Positions 12,475-23,343 of a stretch of 64,000 nucleotides of DNA are shown here, one piece after another. The notes beneath the pieces are model-generated. The model made no database searches. It was not told the origin of the DNA and saw only the letters and a program-made list of their open reading frames with translations. Source of the stretch: Gracilariopsis chorda (taxonomy: Eukaryota > Rhodophyta > Florideophyceae > Gracilariales > Gracilariaceae); the NCBI GenBank assembly GCA_003194525.1, contig NBIV01000006.1, positions 310,001 to 374,000 on the forward strand. Reading direction: 5' to 3'. The translations under genes were made by a program, and so were the position numbers. The first letter of the stretch is position 1. Each line of letters begins with the position of its first letter.

Positions 12475-13243
12475 GGTGAGGTGGTTGGAACAACGTTGGT
12501 AGAATCATCTGGTGCCCAGAAAAGGTATTATATAGACTCAAAAATACCCTAGTAGGTACAATACCTTTCGCCACACTGGTCCGTCATGGGAAGGAAATGT
12601 CCCATGACCGATTGCTATGAGTTGTTACTTAGACCTAGTATGCGAGACTAGAGGATATTCATATAGAACGATTGTCTATAAACGCCCGAGTTTGGTGGCC
12701 TCCAAGCCATCTCGGGCCAGACCACTTCTTCTCCCTTCCGCAACCCCCACCTTCTCTTAGAGCAGTTTGCTCCTCCCTGCCATCAACCAAACTCTTCACC
12801 ACTCAATCCTTTACGTGTTGCGGCCTGGTCTCCCGTATCTACCTTCGTGATTGTACTACACTGCTTTTGTTTGGGCCCGTCTTGTGTAGCACGATAAACT
12901 TTGGCCACGTACTAGAACTAAGGTTTTGGGCTACGTGTTGACCATTTTGCTATACTAGGACTGATCATCAGCACTACGCTAGATCTAAGGTTTTGATCGC
13001 GTAGGTTATCCGCTGGTGTAGTCTATTGGCTACATTGTCCAGGGCTTTGGCGCTTGTCGTGTTTTGCTGTCACTACCGGGTTTCCTCTCTACCTTGCATC
13101 TTGGTCTTTGTCACAGTTTGTGCCTATTCACTACATTAGGCGATTTTAATTAAGGGAACTCAGTGCTATTTCTAAGGCTCTTTTTCTGGCATGTTCCTTA
13201 TTTTGAAATAACGTGCTCATTTTAAACTAAGACCCTAGCATGT
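12475..13243. other. Region between divergent ORFs, promoter-like
   Basis: Lies between the minus-strand 136 aa ORF and the plus-strand transposase. Contains the TATA-like string near 12530, a perfect 9 bp inverted repeat (12583-12608), a second TATA-like string (about 12674, CTATAAAC) and pyrimidine-rich stretches, with a repeated CTAAGGTTTTG motif near 12918 and 12985. No gene seen. Confidence 0.4.
12583..12608. repeat. Perfect 9 bp inverted repeat, 8 nt loop
   Basis: Arms GTCATGGGA and TCCCATGAC. Confidence 0.85.
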
Positions 13244-14404
13244 TTGAGGACATCTGCCTCCCTCTCTTCTGCCACCAGGCATTCCATCATGAACGAGGAC
13301 TCTGACGATGACAACTCCACCGCTATGGCACTTACGTCACAATTCGTAGCTCAACAGCAACACACACAGCGTCTTTTAAAGCAAGGAAACATTGCCGCAA
13401 ATAGTTTTATTTGCTCTTCTACACACACATCTGACAAAGAAGAAAGTGAAACTTCTATCTCACGATCAGGACGAGGTAACACCCTTTTCCTCCACAAGGC
13501 CACTTACGTCCGCCGGCATCCCTCAGGTATATACAACTACGTGCGCTTTCAGGACGCCGACATACATCTCTTTAAGAAGATCACGCACTTAACTCTTGCA
13601 GATTTCGACAGTTTACACCACTTGGCTGAAGTAGAACTCCAGGAGCCTTTCGACGTGCGTCATCAACTCCATCCAGAGACAGTAAGAGTCCCAAGGAAGA
13701 GAAAGTTGAACACGCAGGAAATACTTTTCTTTCTGTTCGACATTTTCGGGGGACCGAACGAAGGGAACCAGGGTTTGGAGCACATGGCATTGAAGTATGG
13801 AATGTCTGTGGGTAGCGTTTCAAATTATTTCAGACACGGATTAATGGCTTTGCATAAAAGTCTGGACGAAGTCACGCCAAGACTTGTGCGATGGACATCC
13901 CACGAGGAAAGGTTAAACATGGAAAGACTTTTGGTAGGGTTTCCTTTCTGTGTCTTTTTCGTTGATGGGAACAAAAGCAAGCGATGGCGTGCGGGTGACG
14001 AAAAGGAGCAGGAAACAGCGTACGATGGGTACAAAAAGTGCCACTGTTGGGCTTTATTGGTGTTCTGTGATATATTTGGAAGGTTTATTCGAGTAGAGAT
14101 TAGTGATCATGGTGCAGAATCCGATCGTAGCTTGTACACTAACTCAGATGTGCATCGTAACTGCGAGTCATACCTTGCGGATGGACAACATTGAATGGCT
14201 GATATGGGGTTTGCTGGTGATGGTGAGCTTGTAGTCCCATACAAACGGACGGAAAGTACTTCTTGGTTGTATCGAACTGAGCACAACAAGGACATATGGA
14301 AGCAAAGGATGGTTAACGAGTGGGGAATAGGGTTTATTAACAACAGATATAGATTGTTCCTTGGGCGTTGGCCTTTTGAGAAAGATCTGTTTCCTATTGC
14401 GTAG
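13244..14404 (+). mobile_element. PIF/Harbinger transposase (DDE_Tnp_4), copy B, one in-frame stop
   Basis: A cut-and-paste transposase of the PIF/Harbinger superfamily. Visible parts are a Ser/Asp-rich N-terminus, a helical segment like TLADFDSLHHLAE (about residues 115-130), the block TQEILFFLFDIFGG, a helix-turn-helix-like segment (LKYGMSVGSVSNYFRHGL), the first Asp region (VFFVDGNKSKRW), and a second block CDIFGRFIRVEISDHGAESD. The frame meets a TGA at 14192-14194 where relatives would have Trp (GQH-stop-MADMGF) and then stays open to 14404, ending with NNRYRLFLGRWPF. This looks like a young lesion in an otherwise intact gene of about 386 residues. It faces an ORF on the opposite strand, as in the second PIF element at 61300-63733. 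No terminal repeats were found by eye. Confidence 0.8.
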
Positions 14405-14587
14405 CGTACTGTTGTCATGGTGGCTAACTGGCAGTTTGATCGTAGGGGATTCGCGCTCCAAACCAGAGACAGGTATATCGAGAAACTTGAGCGAGCCGAC
14501 CGTTCGGATGATGAGTAATGTGCGCGGCGTCGAGCGCTGCGGACTTGGTGCGCAGCGCTCGACGCCGCACTCAAACTTTCGTTTAGA

Positions 14588-15273
14588 TCAATTGGTTCCT
14601 TCGGCGTCATCTGTTGCCTCCGACTGCGACGGCACGGGCACGTTTTCTGTGTTCGACTGCGTTCCAGTGGCACAAGGAGGGTTGTTAATTGGTTCCGGGG
14701 AGAGTAAGTTTGAACCCATGTTGAGCGGTGGTTGACTGGTTGACGCCATAAAAGGTAGCGGGGCTGTGGAGATGCTTGGAACAGGAAAGTTGTTTTTCTG
14801 GGCATAAAGCGCAAGAAACGCACTGAACTGCTCGGCATGTCTTGCCAATACTGCGACGCTAGCCATTGCTGCATTCGCGCTAAGGGTCTGAACCCTTAGA
14901 AGATGTGGATCTGCTGTGCGACGCTCCTCCACACGTTTCTTTTTGATCTTCTCTTTTCTTTCTTCTCTTTCTTATAGTCTGCTTTTCGTTTTGCCAGGCG
15001 ATTGGCCTTTTCTCTACGAGATTCTTGACGTCTTGAAAGTGTTTTCGCTGAGCTGTCTTCTGTTGTAACAATTTTCTTCTGTGATTCCGTTTTGAAGTCA
15101 AGAAGGGCTTGGTATAAGAGATGTTGAGCATCTTTTTGGTTTCCACCTGGTTGAACAGCCGCAAATATTATCTTAGTATCTCTATCTGCAGCGTCTGCAA
15201 TATGTACATTTTTGGCCTGCTTCAAAGCAACAGATGCTATGTATTGCACGTTTGAAGCTTTCACGGTTGCCAT
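14588..15273 (-). pseudogene. Second ORF of PIF copy B, frameshifted
   Basis: Two overlapping minus-strand frames (15273-14896 and 14932-14588) look like one protein of roughly 225 residues broken in an A-rich, Lys-coding tract near 14940. The first part has a helical, very basic segment (SRREKANRLAKRKADYKKE) and the second a helical stretch (ASVAVLARHAEQFSAFLALY) followed by a Pro/Ser-rich tail. No SANT/Myb core was recognised. Its position, convergent with a PIF transposase, matches the partner ORF of the element at 61300-63733, so I infer a PIF accessory (DNA-binding or nuclear import) protein. A host gene cannot be excluded. Confidence 0.45.
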
Positions 15274-15735
15274 TTACTCTCTACGCTATGAAGCTCCATA
15301 TGAAAGCTGTTCTTTGAGCACTTCTTGGTCTGTTACGTGACGTTGTGCAGCGATTTTTGATACCTGAGAGAATGTGGTTTCGAGTGTTTTCCCTTTCTGC
15401 ATTGGTGCGCCGAGAGCTACGAGTTTTCGTATGATCCATGCCTTTACAAGCTTGTTAGGGACAAAATGTTGGCTGATCGTAAAGCTGGATGAGGTGGTGT
15501 TTGTAAGTGGTTAATTGGAGCATGTGTTGGATGAATCTGCTGCCGAATGGTTAGAAGTTGCGCTTGCGTTTGGAAAGAGACTGCTCTGGGTCGGCATCAT
15601 GGAGTTTGAGTCCATGTCTTGGGGTTGAAGTGCAGCGCGGGCATGGATCTTCAAGCTTAAGAATAGTGGGAGAACTCCGATCAGACTTACTAGAATAACA
15701 CTTTGAGGCACTAGTTCAAAACAGCAGAACATTTT
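15274..15735 (-). other. Open minus-strand stretches of unknown nature
   Basis: A 73 aa frame (15732-15511) begins with a hydrophobic, signal-like segment. A further open stretch (about 15510-15287) encodes a coherent helical sequence around FVPNKLVKAWIIRKLVALGA. They may be upstream pieces of the same broken gene as 14588-15273. No family recognised. Confidence 0.3.
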
Positions 15736-16327
15736 AACAGAAGTTCTACTTCCAAATTAAAACGGGTGCGACTGCTATTCACTAAGTTATCGCCCAGATA
15801 AGCTTCGTTTCTCTTAATTAAAAACGCCTATTGGCATTGCACGCCTGTGCTGCTACTCTGGAGGTACGAACCCATTTCTTGCCCTCTTTTAGCTAAGAAG
15901 GGGGCATATAAGGGACTGTCGTCGCCCGGTGTCGTTTCCTCGTGCAAAATGACACTCACAGATAGTATAGGTTTCATGTCACTTGACAACTGGGTGTCCG
16001 TTTCTGTCATGTCATGTTGCCATCAGAAGCACGGATTAGCAAAGTTAGATCCCAGTCCTAGCTAGGGTAGCTATCTACTGGTATCCTTTAACAAGAGTTT
16101 TCGTTCGTTCCTGTACCCAGGTACGACAGTAGTTTTGGTACTAAGGTCGCTCTTGACTTTCTTGGTGCTTATCTTTCACTCGGGACTTCAACTGAAAAAC
16201 ATCTCAACTGCACCACATTACCCTTCGTAGCGAGCAAGCATCCGATCTGTAAATTCTACAATCGTACTCCTGGAGAGACTCAACACCGCCTCCCACAGCT
16301 TCCCTGCTTGCTTCAGCGACACTCCTA
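15736..16327. other. 5' region of RPB5
   Basis: No gene seen apart from a short unsupported frame. A TATA-like string (CATATAAG) lies at about 15904-15911, some 420 bp upstream of the RPB5 ATG, too far to assign with confidence. Confidence 0.4.
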
Positions 16328-16981
16328 ATGAACGACGCGCAATTAGAAAAAGATGTTAGCCGGCTCTACCGTGTTCGTAGAACGGTCCTAGAAATGCTCT
16401 CTGACCGTGGATATGCCGTCCTCAACACCACTGAAGATCTAAACCTCAGCAAAGAAGATTTTCAAGCCGCAATGCAAACTGCAAATTTCAATCGAGAATC
16501 GCTAACCATGTTGCGCCAGAGGAGAGATAACCCTGCAGACCAGATATTCGTGTTCTTTCCTGATGAAATGCGTGGTAAATCGGTCGGAGTTGATGTGGTG
16601 AGTGCTCTAACGAAGCGCATGGAAAGCAACGGTGTCAACAACGGAATCATGGTATTGCAGACCGGACTAACACCCACTGCAAAAGGGGCCGTAGAGAAAA
16701 TGTCGGCATCGGGAAGATGCCTGCTGGAGGTGTTTATGGAAAACGAGCTACTTGTGAACATTACTCGTCATCAGCTTGTTCCAATACATGAACTGTTGTC
16801 CGAACCTTCAAAACACGCCTTGCTTCGCAGATACAAACTGAAGGAAAGTCAACTCCCTCGTATTCAGAGGTCGGACCCGATAGCTCGTTATTACGGTCTT
16901 GTGCCTGGCAATGTCGTCAAGATTACTCGACCCTCCGAAACAGCAGGCAGATACGTTACCTATCGTTTGTGCGTGTCCTAG
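16328..16981 (+). CDS. RPB5: DNA-directed RNA polymerases I, II and III subunit RPABC1 (RPB5)
   Basis: The shared fifth subunit of the three nuclear RNA polymerases; in known structures it forms part of the lower jaw that grips downstream DNA. The 217 aa product has the usual length (about 205-215). The N-terminal jaw domain covers about residues 1-140, with the LYRVRRTVLEMLSDRGY start. The C-terminal assembly domain (about 145-217) holds the hallmark run VPIHELLSEPSKHALL, then YKLKESQLPRIQRSDPIARY and the end block VVKITRPSETAGRYVTYR, which is near-invariant in eukaryotes and archaeal Rpo5. One uninterrupted exon with a clear ATG. It converges with the clathrin gene across a 1.16 kb spacer. 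Confidence 0.97.
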   Translation: MNDAQLEKDVSRLYRVRRTVLEMLSDRGYAVLNTTEDLNLSKEDFQAAMQTANFNRESLTMLRQRRDNPADQIFVFFPDEMRGKSVGVDVVSALTKRMESNGVNNGIMVLQTGLTPTAKGAVEKMSASGRCLLEVFMENELLVNITRHQLVPIHELLSEPSKHALLRRYKLKESQLPRIQRSDPIARYYGLVPGNVVKITRPSETAGRYVTYRLCVS

Positions 16982-18144
16982 AAGAATCCAACGATATCTT
17001 TTTGTATGTAGAGAAATCACTCGGGCAATGTGCAAGGGGAACTTGAACTTGACGTATGACTGAGAGTACTCGGACTTCGTTCCGATGACGAAAACTTTGG
17101 CGGCACAATATCTCCAGCGCTTCACGAGCTCCTCCGAATCTCGGTTTCATGCACCATGACTGAAACGACGCAGATTTCCCTCCCGGAGTGAATCTGCTTC
17201 CCTTCATGAACAGAACTTCAACCGGTCGGAGTCTTCTCTGGATTGTTCAGCGTTTCTTCTCTTTAAAGTGACTTGAACTCTACGGAGGGAGAACTGCTTT
17301 CGGTTCATGAGTATTGAGAAACAGTTACTTTGGCAATCTCTTTCAGCATAAAGCGGCGTTCCTCAGAGACACCGCAGCAATTGCCTCAACTGCTTTTACT
17401 CTGCGAGTATCACTGAAACTGACCGTGTGCTTCCTTCCTATGTTGATGTTTGTTCTTGATTTACTTTGGCCTATCTTGACAGTGGAGCAAGAGGGTGTGT
17501 GTATGTACGTCTTGCAATGTGTACATGTTAGACATCTCATTCGAAGCTCATACATATCTTATCTGCTTTAGAATGCTTGTCGCTTTTGTTTTATTAAGGC
17601 AGTCCTGGTTGGTAATTCATTTCATTTCATTCTCTGCGATGTGCATGGTATGGTTCGGAAGGTCAGCATATCTTAACGGAAGAACTAATAAACTACGCGC
17701 TAGACGACAGGGTTAGGGTTCCAAAAGGCAAAAGGCCGGCGCTAGTTCTCTCGTCGCGAAGTAACTAGTGTGTGTCTATAAGTGCTTCAAACGTTACTCT
17801 AGAGGAGAGAGAAAGAAGTGAAAGACATATGGCGACAATGGCTCAGAACCTGTCTGACTTTCTGTTGACGTGTATAGTGGACCTCATCAAACCACATGTG
17901 CTCCGCTTTCCGCCTTCTTACTTATCTCAGATTCATTTATAACTCGAATAATGTTCTAGAGTCAGACATTTCGGGAAATGTTAGGGTTCGAAGTAGAGCT
18001 ATACCACACTCCAATGCTCAAGATCGACAAATGTGCTCGCAGCTTCATTCGCGCATGACGGATAAGCGACGTCCGATAAGTCAGACCGCAATCGCAGTTG
18101 TGATATCCTGACCGGGACCGGACTGGGACCGTTCATCCTTCTTT
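16982..18144. other. Convergent intergenic spacer, RPB5/clathrin
   Basis: Two 3' ends meet here. Only short unsupported frames on both strands; no RNA gene or repeat recognised. Confidence 0.5.
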
Positions 18145-21100
18145 TTACTGCTGCAGACCTGCAAACGTCGGTTGTAATGTTGCTGCTGCGGATGGAGCCC
18201 ACGCAATCTGTGGAACAGTTTGACCGCCCATGTTTCCGTTAGGAGCTGGTAACATGGGAACGCTGTTTTCAGCTGCTTGACTGGGGTTAAGGCCGAACAA
18301 AAGAACAGAAGGATCTTCGTTCACTTCGTCCTCTACCTTCTTCTTCTCCTCTTCCTCCAGATCCCGTTTCTCTTTGCTCTCCTCCTCCAAACCCATCAGT
18401 CTCTGACCTATTTCCTTCATGGTTTGAATCATGAATGGCATGGCATGGTCCATGACCCTGTAGCGCCACGATAGCTCTAAGGCCATATCTGGTCTGAAGA
18501 ATTCGAAGCAAGTGTAGAGAATCGCAGTGAAGCATTCATATAGTTCATTCTCCAGGAAGAAGGTAGCCAGTTCTTCAGTTAGTTCAGCATCTTCTGACAC
18601 GGCCACAGATTCAATGGCATCGCGATACAGCTTGTCTTTCTTTGACACCTCTATGGCCTGTTCGTATTTTCCATTCCTTCGGAACAAGAGTGCCGCAGTT
18701 CTTCTTAACTGAAGCAAGTCGTTTTTCTCGAGACGGCGTGCAAGGCCAAACTGGTCAAAGTTGTCGTACGAATCGATACTTGTTTCGAGTTCGTCCAAAG
18801 AACCTTCAGCAATCAAGACATCATTCAGTGCCTCGTTGACATCAGGGACATTAGCATCTTGTACCTTCAAGAGGTAACCCTTACATAATGGCAGAAGTCC
18901 TAGTTCACCAAACTCTGCCGAGAACGCACGCCTTAGAATGCTAATGACCCTCGATGCTTCAACCTTTGGTGACAACACTGAAAGAAGATCGCCCAGCAAT
19001 GCAGGTTGCTCGTCAATGTAGAATTGTATGGCTTTGTACATGACTTCAAGATTTCCAGCTTTTGCAATAACAGTGGTGAATCCCGATTGTGTCCATGCAT
19101 CCGGAGAATGCTCAATCATGACCGTCGCAGCGTTATCAAACTCGTTATACTGAGTATGCAGGTATACCATTTCTGCCCAAAGCATTGCTGCCTCGCAAGC
19201 CCGTACTAAACGAGGAATGTTGCAACGTTGCCACCACATCTTGCAGTGATCGATCATCTGCTTGCTTCTATACTTCGTAAGCAATACACCTAGCTCCGTA
19301 AACATCGCCGTATGTGCTCGGTCCAACGTTAGTCCTTGTTCCAGCAGATCAATAATCTCCTGGAAATGGCCACGATCCTGATAGTAATCAATAGCATCCA
19401 TGAGCTCGTCCGCCTCTACAATGACATGAAGACCACATATTTGAGCGAGGCGGAACTCTTTCGCATCAACGCAAGCGAAACATACGGCACGCCATGTCCG
19501 AACGCGGTCAGCCTTTCGAGCAGCTTCTACGGCTCCCTGGAAGTCTCCGAGACGCACCAAGACTGGGGCTAACTTGCCGTAATTATTTACGGCAGAATAT
19601 AATAGTTTTGCCGCTGCATACAGCTCATCTTCTTCACATCGATCACCAGCTTCCTCAAGATCTCCACCATGTGGTTGTGAAATGAACTCCTCGACCTCAG
19701 TAAGTTTCCCGCATTTGCACATTGCGAATATAATCTCAGTATCAACAATTCTGACGTCTTTGACTTTGTTTCGTGCGAACTTCAGGAACTTCACAACTAG
19801 CTCGAAGTCAGCTGGGTTTCCTCCTTGTCTTGCTGCCTCAATAACAGACATATATGGTGCAGGATCTTTTGCTTTGATCAAAGAATTCACACCAGCTGCC
19901 ATTTGCCCGGCTTCAAGTTGCTTCACACCCAGAACACTCCACACTTCACTTGTATCCACCTTCAACGCATACTCCTCAGCGCGCCCAAAGTCCTTCATGT
20001 TATCCAGGAGTACTGTAATAGCTAAAGAGTGTTGCTCGAACTTCTGATGGATTGCAAACGCTTCTTCCAATAGGCCTTCTCCTACGGCCACTTGAGCAAT
20101 ATCCTCTCCATCGTAATTGTCAAGTCGGCGGACATACTCCATGACACGATCTGAAGCAGCTCTAATAGCTGTCAGTATCAGGAGATTCTGTAGATTCGTG
20201 TTTCTTGCAAATGTAGTGTTCGAAGTTTGAAGCACAAGCTTCTCGAGCATCTCCATAAGCTTGTCTGGCATGTTTGCTGTCATGAACGCCTTAACAGCCC
20301 CAGAAATCTTATTGGGTTCACGTGTAGCAGGAAGGGCATTTGAAATGATTTGTTCAACGATGAGCTTGCGATTCTCATTTGATTCGTCTAGCACCTGATC
20401 GTATAGTTCACTACTGCAGCGATCCACCAAGTACCTTGCTTGATCCTTGAACAAAGAGTGTCGGTTCGTTACATCTAACACTTCTTCATCGCAGTTACCG
20501 CGCTTGTACGCAACATACGCCAGGTAGGGATCTCGCTTCTCACAAAAGTTCCCTACTGACCTTGAGTCGTAGTAAGGATTTGTTTCCAAAAAGTGTTCCG
20601 GATTAATGTTACTCTCGACGTATACTTTTGCTATTCCAGAGTGAACACCAACATCAGTAGAACCATCCCCGACACGAGACTCAAGAAATGGCAAGAGAAG
20701 CTTAAGCTTTCCCCGCTTCTCTACTTCTGCTACCAATTCTTCGACAGGGACTGTGTTCTTCACTGACATAATAAGCTTCTGAATAAACTCCTCGCTTTGA
20801 TCCGTGTCAAGCAGTGCACCGACCGCTGCAGGACACTGGGTCGGATTCACTCTCTGCACATATCCTTCGACAAATTTCAGTTGTCTGTTCTTGATCATGA
20901 ACTTGACCATTTCATCCACAAATCCAAATCGATCGCAAACGTTAATAAGAGGGCGGGGATCACGCGGTCTTGTCTCCATAAGATACCTTTTAACCCTCTC
21001 TGGATCGTAAACGTTGGACTCTCTGGTTACCTTTTCTGCGTCGCCGAACTGTCCCAGAGTGCAAGCAACCTCAATGAATTTGTAGTGTACATCTGGATCT

Positions 21101-23343
21101 TCCGAAAAGCCGACGATGGATTGCAGGTAGTAGAAAAGTGCATCTTGCTGTTTGACTGCTGCAAAAACTTCCATGAGACGCTCAGCGCCAATATCGTCTG
21201 TATGCTTCGCAGCTACTTGTACGCAAAGCTGCAAATTTGCTCTCGGATTCGAATTGATGAGTTCCTTGATGCATTCTAATCTGTCATCAGCAGATAAGTT
21301 GGAAAAGTAATTGGCCAAGAATTCTGGATTGATAACGTGAGTATTCTGCATGACTCGTTTCACATCTGCAAGATCTGTGTAATTCTCAAGGGCATGTTGG
21401 AATAGCCCCGCACGTTCACACAGCTGAGCTATCTTTGGTTTGTCGTAATGATGCCAGATATCCTGCTGCAGAATAACATCGGCTACTTGCGGTGCGTTCA
21501 TGAGATTCGCTTCAAGAACCTTGGTCTGTAATTCTCCATCCTCAGGTCTATCGCTCTTGAGGTTGTCGAGACAGTAGGCAGTGGCCTCCTGCAACATCCC
21601 ACGGTTCATAAATGTCTCAAACATAGCCATGTGGTCAATGCCGCTGCGATCGACTGCCATGTGGGCCGGAACCAGCTGTCCTCCCGCACCAACGCCAGCT
21701 TGCTGCAGTGCATTTGCAAGCTCCAAAGCAGCTTGAGGAGAAAACTGGGATGCCATTTGAACTAACTCCGTGGCATTTACCTCAAGACCAACCTTCTGAG
21801 CGTAGGGAGCTACCTTGGACACTTGACCGATCTGGATGAGCACTTGAATGACCTTCGCATGTGCTTTGGCACGAATGAAAACGGCCAGAGCAAGGTTTGG
21901 ATTACTTGGTAGAATGAGGTCACCAAGCTGCTCAGAGCACTCTAACTTGTCTTCCTTAATCCACTTTTCCATCGCGTTTATAGAATTCTTTGCAGCAAGT
22001 TGCATTCCAAGTTCAACAGCTTCAATTTGATTCAGTTTACCCCTTTCGAGAAGAGTTTGGAAATAGACGATTAGAGCAGACCGCCCGCTCTCATCTGCTG
22101 GAACAGCTTTGAATTTTGCGATTGTGTCCGGGGTACGCAACGATCCCCCAGGGGAATCGGCGGCGACAAGCGCGGCTTCTCGATACTTTCCTTCTTCGAA
22201 TAGTTCGTAGAAATGTTCCATGAAAAGGTTTTCTGCTCCGGGAAAACCGTTTCTGGAGGCTAGCCTCGTCGCAAGCTCAACATCGTTCAGCTTACCCATC
22301 ACATATGGAACAACGTTTTCCGGCACGACGTTCACCGCAAGTACTTTTCCGGAGCGGTTTACTCCAATGAGGCCACCTGTGGCTGTCTGTTGGGTGGTAG
22401 CAAACATAGTGGTCTCTGAAACTCTGTTCATGTACAAGGCGCTGCCGCTTTCGATATCGTATAAATGGACATACCCCATCTTCGTGATGAGGTACACGAC
22501 AGAGTACTTGCTTGACGCTTGCAGACTAATAGGAAAATCATTGGCCATTTCAGAGGGGTAGTATATATCTTCCACTTTCTTCCCGAATCGAGGAGCCCCA
22601 GCAGGCTTCTTCTCGGCGTTGACTTCAATAATGTGCACCCGAGACACACCCGAAGCGTTCTTGGAAGCAAAGACAAACAGAGTGGTAGGATACCCTTCAA
22701 GGTTGAGCGAAGCAAAACAGGCGGCATGACCTTCGATAGCTTGAGAGATTTTCTTTTCTATAGAATAAAGCTGGATGTGGCCTCCAACTCGCCCTTCACC
22801 AGCTGCAGAGATGCCAACCAAGACGAGCCACTCCTCGGAGGGATCGGAACGATAGTTGATGATTTGCGCATTCGAAAGTGAGTCGTGCCTGTTGAATATC
22901 GTCTCCGGCTCTGATGTGTTATCGTCAGCCCGCCAATGGTACACAGAAGTGGAAGTGACGATACCGATGGTACGCTCCGAAATCCACTTCCAGAACTCGA
23001 CTGTCTCTGGCATGACGTGAGATTTGAGCTTGGTCTTTGCTTTGAAGTCGAAAATCTGCAACTGGTTGCCTGCCCTAAGAGCGATGAGGTCGGATACAGG
23101 GTTCATTAACGCGGAATCAGCGGTGATCGGTCGGCGAGTTGGCTGTGCTGGATTAGCCATGTCGAGCACGATCAGATTTCCGCCTGATCCACCCGCGCCG
23201 GCTTCGCGGATGCAGATGTGCCTGTCCGACTCCATCGTGCAGGTAGAAAAAGACAGCGATGTGGGGGGGACCCCAACAGATGGTAATGAGAGAACTTCAT
23301 CGAGGCGAATGGGTCCCTGCACCATTTTCAGTCGATCCAGCAC
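18145..23343 (-). CDS. CHC1: Clathrin heavy chain
   Basis: The leg of the clathrin triskelion, coating endocytic and Golgi vesicles. The 1732 aa product is complete and uninterrupted, slightly longer than the usual 1675 or so. The N-terminal beta-propeller (about residues 7-335) opens with GPIRLDEVLSLPSVGV and contains the WKWISERTIGIVTSTSVYHW block. The linker and alpha-helical heavy-chain repeats follow to about residue 1580 (for example NPEHFLETNPYYDSRSVGNF and YDGEDIAQVAVGEGLLEEAF). The trimerisation region near 1600-1650 is followed by a tail with an acidic/basic coiled segment (EEESKEKRDLEEEEKKK) and a Pro/Gln-rich end. A second Met at residue 7 gives the more typical MVQGPI start and may be the true one. 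It is divergent from NHP2 across 670 bp. Confidence 0.98.
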   Translation of the reverse strand: MLDRLKMVQGPIRLDEVLSLPSVGVPPTSLSFSTCTMESDRHICIREAGAGGSGGNLIVLDMANPAQPTRRPITADSALMNPVSDLIALRAGNQLQIFDFKAKTKLKSHVMPETVEFWKWISERTIGIVTSTSVYHWRADDNTSEPETIFNRHDSLSNAQIINYRSDPSEEWLVLVGISAAGEGRVGGHIQLYSIEKKISQAIEGHAACFASLNLEGYPTTLFVFASKNASGVSRVHIIEVNAEKKPAGAPRFGKKVEDIYYPSEMANDFPISLQASSKYSVVYLITKMGYVHLYDIESGSALYMNRVSETTMFATTQQTATGGLIGVNRSGKVLAVNVVPENVVPYVMGKLNDVELATRLASRNGFPGAENLFMEHFYELFEEGKYREAALVAADSPGGSLRTPDTIAKFKAVPADESGRSALIVYFQTLLERGKLNQIEAVELGMQLAAKNSINAMEKWIKEDKLECSEQLGDLILPSNPNLALAVFIRAKAHAKVIQVLIQIGQVSKVAPYAQKVGLEVNATELVQMASQFSPQAALELANALQQAGVGAGGQLVPAHMAVDRSGIDHMAMFETFMNRGMLQEATAYCLDNLKSDRPEDGELQTKVLEANLMNAPQVADVILQQDIWHHYDKPKIAQLCERAGLFQHALENYTDLADVKRVMQNTHVINPEFLANYFSNLSADDRLECIKELINSNPRANLQLCVQVAAKHTDDIGAERLMEVFAAVKQQDALFYYLQSIVGFSEDPDVHYKFIEVACTLGQFGDAEKVTRESNVYDPERVKRYLMETRPRDPRPLINVCDRFGFVDEMVKFMIKNRQLKFVEGYVQRVNPTQCPAAVGALLDTDQSEEFIQKLIMSVKNTVPVEELVAEVEKRGKLKLLLPFLESRVGDGSTDVGVHSGIAKVYVESNINPEHFLETNPYYDSRSVGNFCEKRDPYLAYVAYKRGNCDEEVLDVTNRHSLFKDQARYLVDRCSSELYDQVLDESNENRKLIVEQIISNALPATREPNKISGAVKAFMTANMPDKLMEMLEKLVLQTSNTTFARNTNLQNLLILTAIRAASDRVMEYVRRLDNYDGEDIAQVAVGEGLLEEAFAIHQKFEQHSLAITVLLDNMKDFGRAEEYALKVDTSEVWSVLGVKQLEAGQMAAGVNSLIKAKDPAPYMSVIEAARQGGNPADFELVVKFLKFARNKVKDVRIVDTEIIFAMCKCGKLTEVEEFISQPHGGDLEEAGDRCEEDELYAAAKLLYSAVNNYGKLAPVLVRLGDFQGAVEAARKADRVRTWRAVCFACVDAKEFRLAQICGLHVIVEADELMDAIDYYQDRGHFQEIIDLLEQGLTLDRAHTAMFTELGVLLTKYRSKQMIDHCKMWWQRCNIPRLVRACEAAMLWAEMVYLHTQYNEFDNAATVMIEHSPDAWTQSGFTTVIAKAGNLEVMYKAIQFYIDEQPALLGDLLSVLSPKVEASRVISILRRAFSAEFGELGLLPLCKGYLLKVQDANVPDVNEALNDVLIAEGSLDELETSIDSYDNFDQFGLARRLEKNDLLQLRRTAALLFRRNGKYEQAIEVSKKDKLYRDAIESVAVSEDAELTEELATFFLENELYECFTAILYTCFEFFRPDMALELSWRYRVMDHAMPFMIQTMKEIGQRLMGLEEESKEKRDLEEEEKKKVEDEVNEDPSVLLFGLNPSQAAENSVPMLPAPNGNMGGQTVPQIAWAPSAAATLQPTFAGLQQ

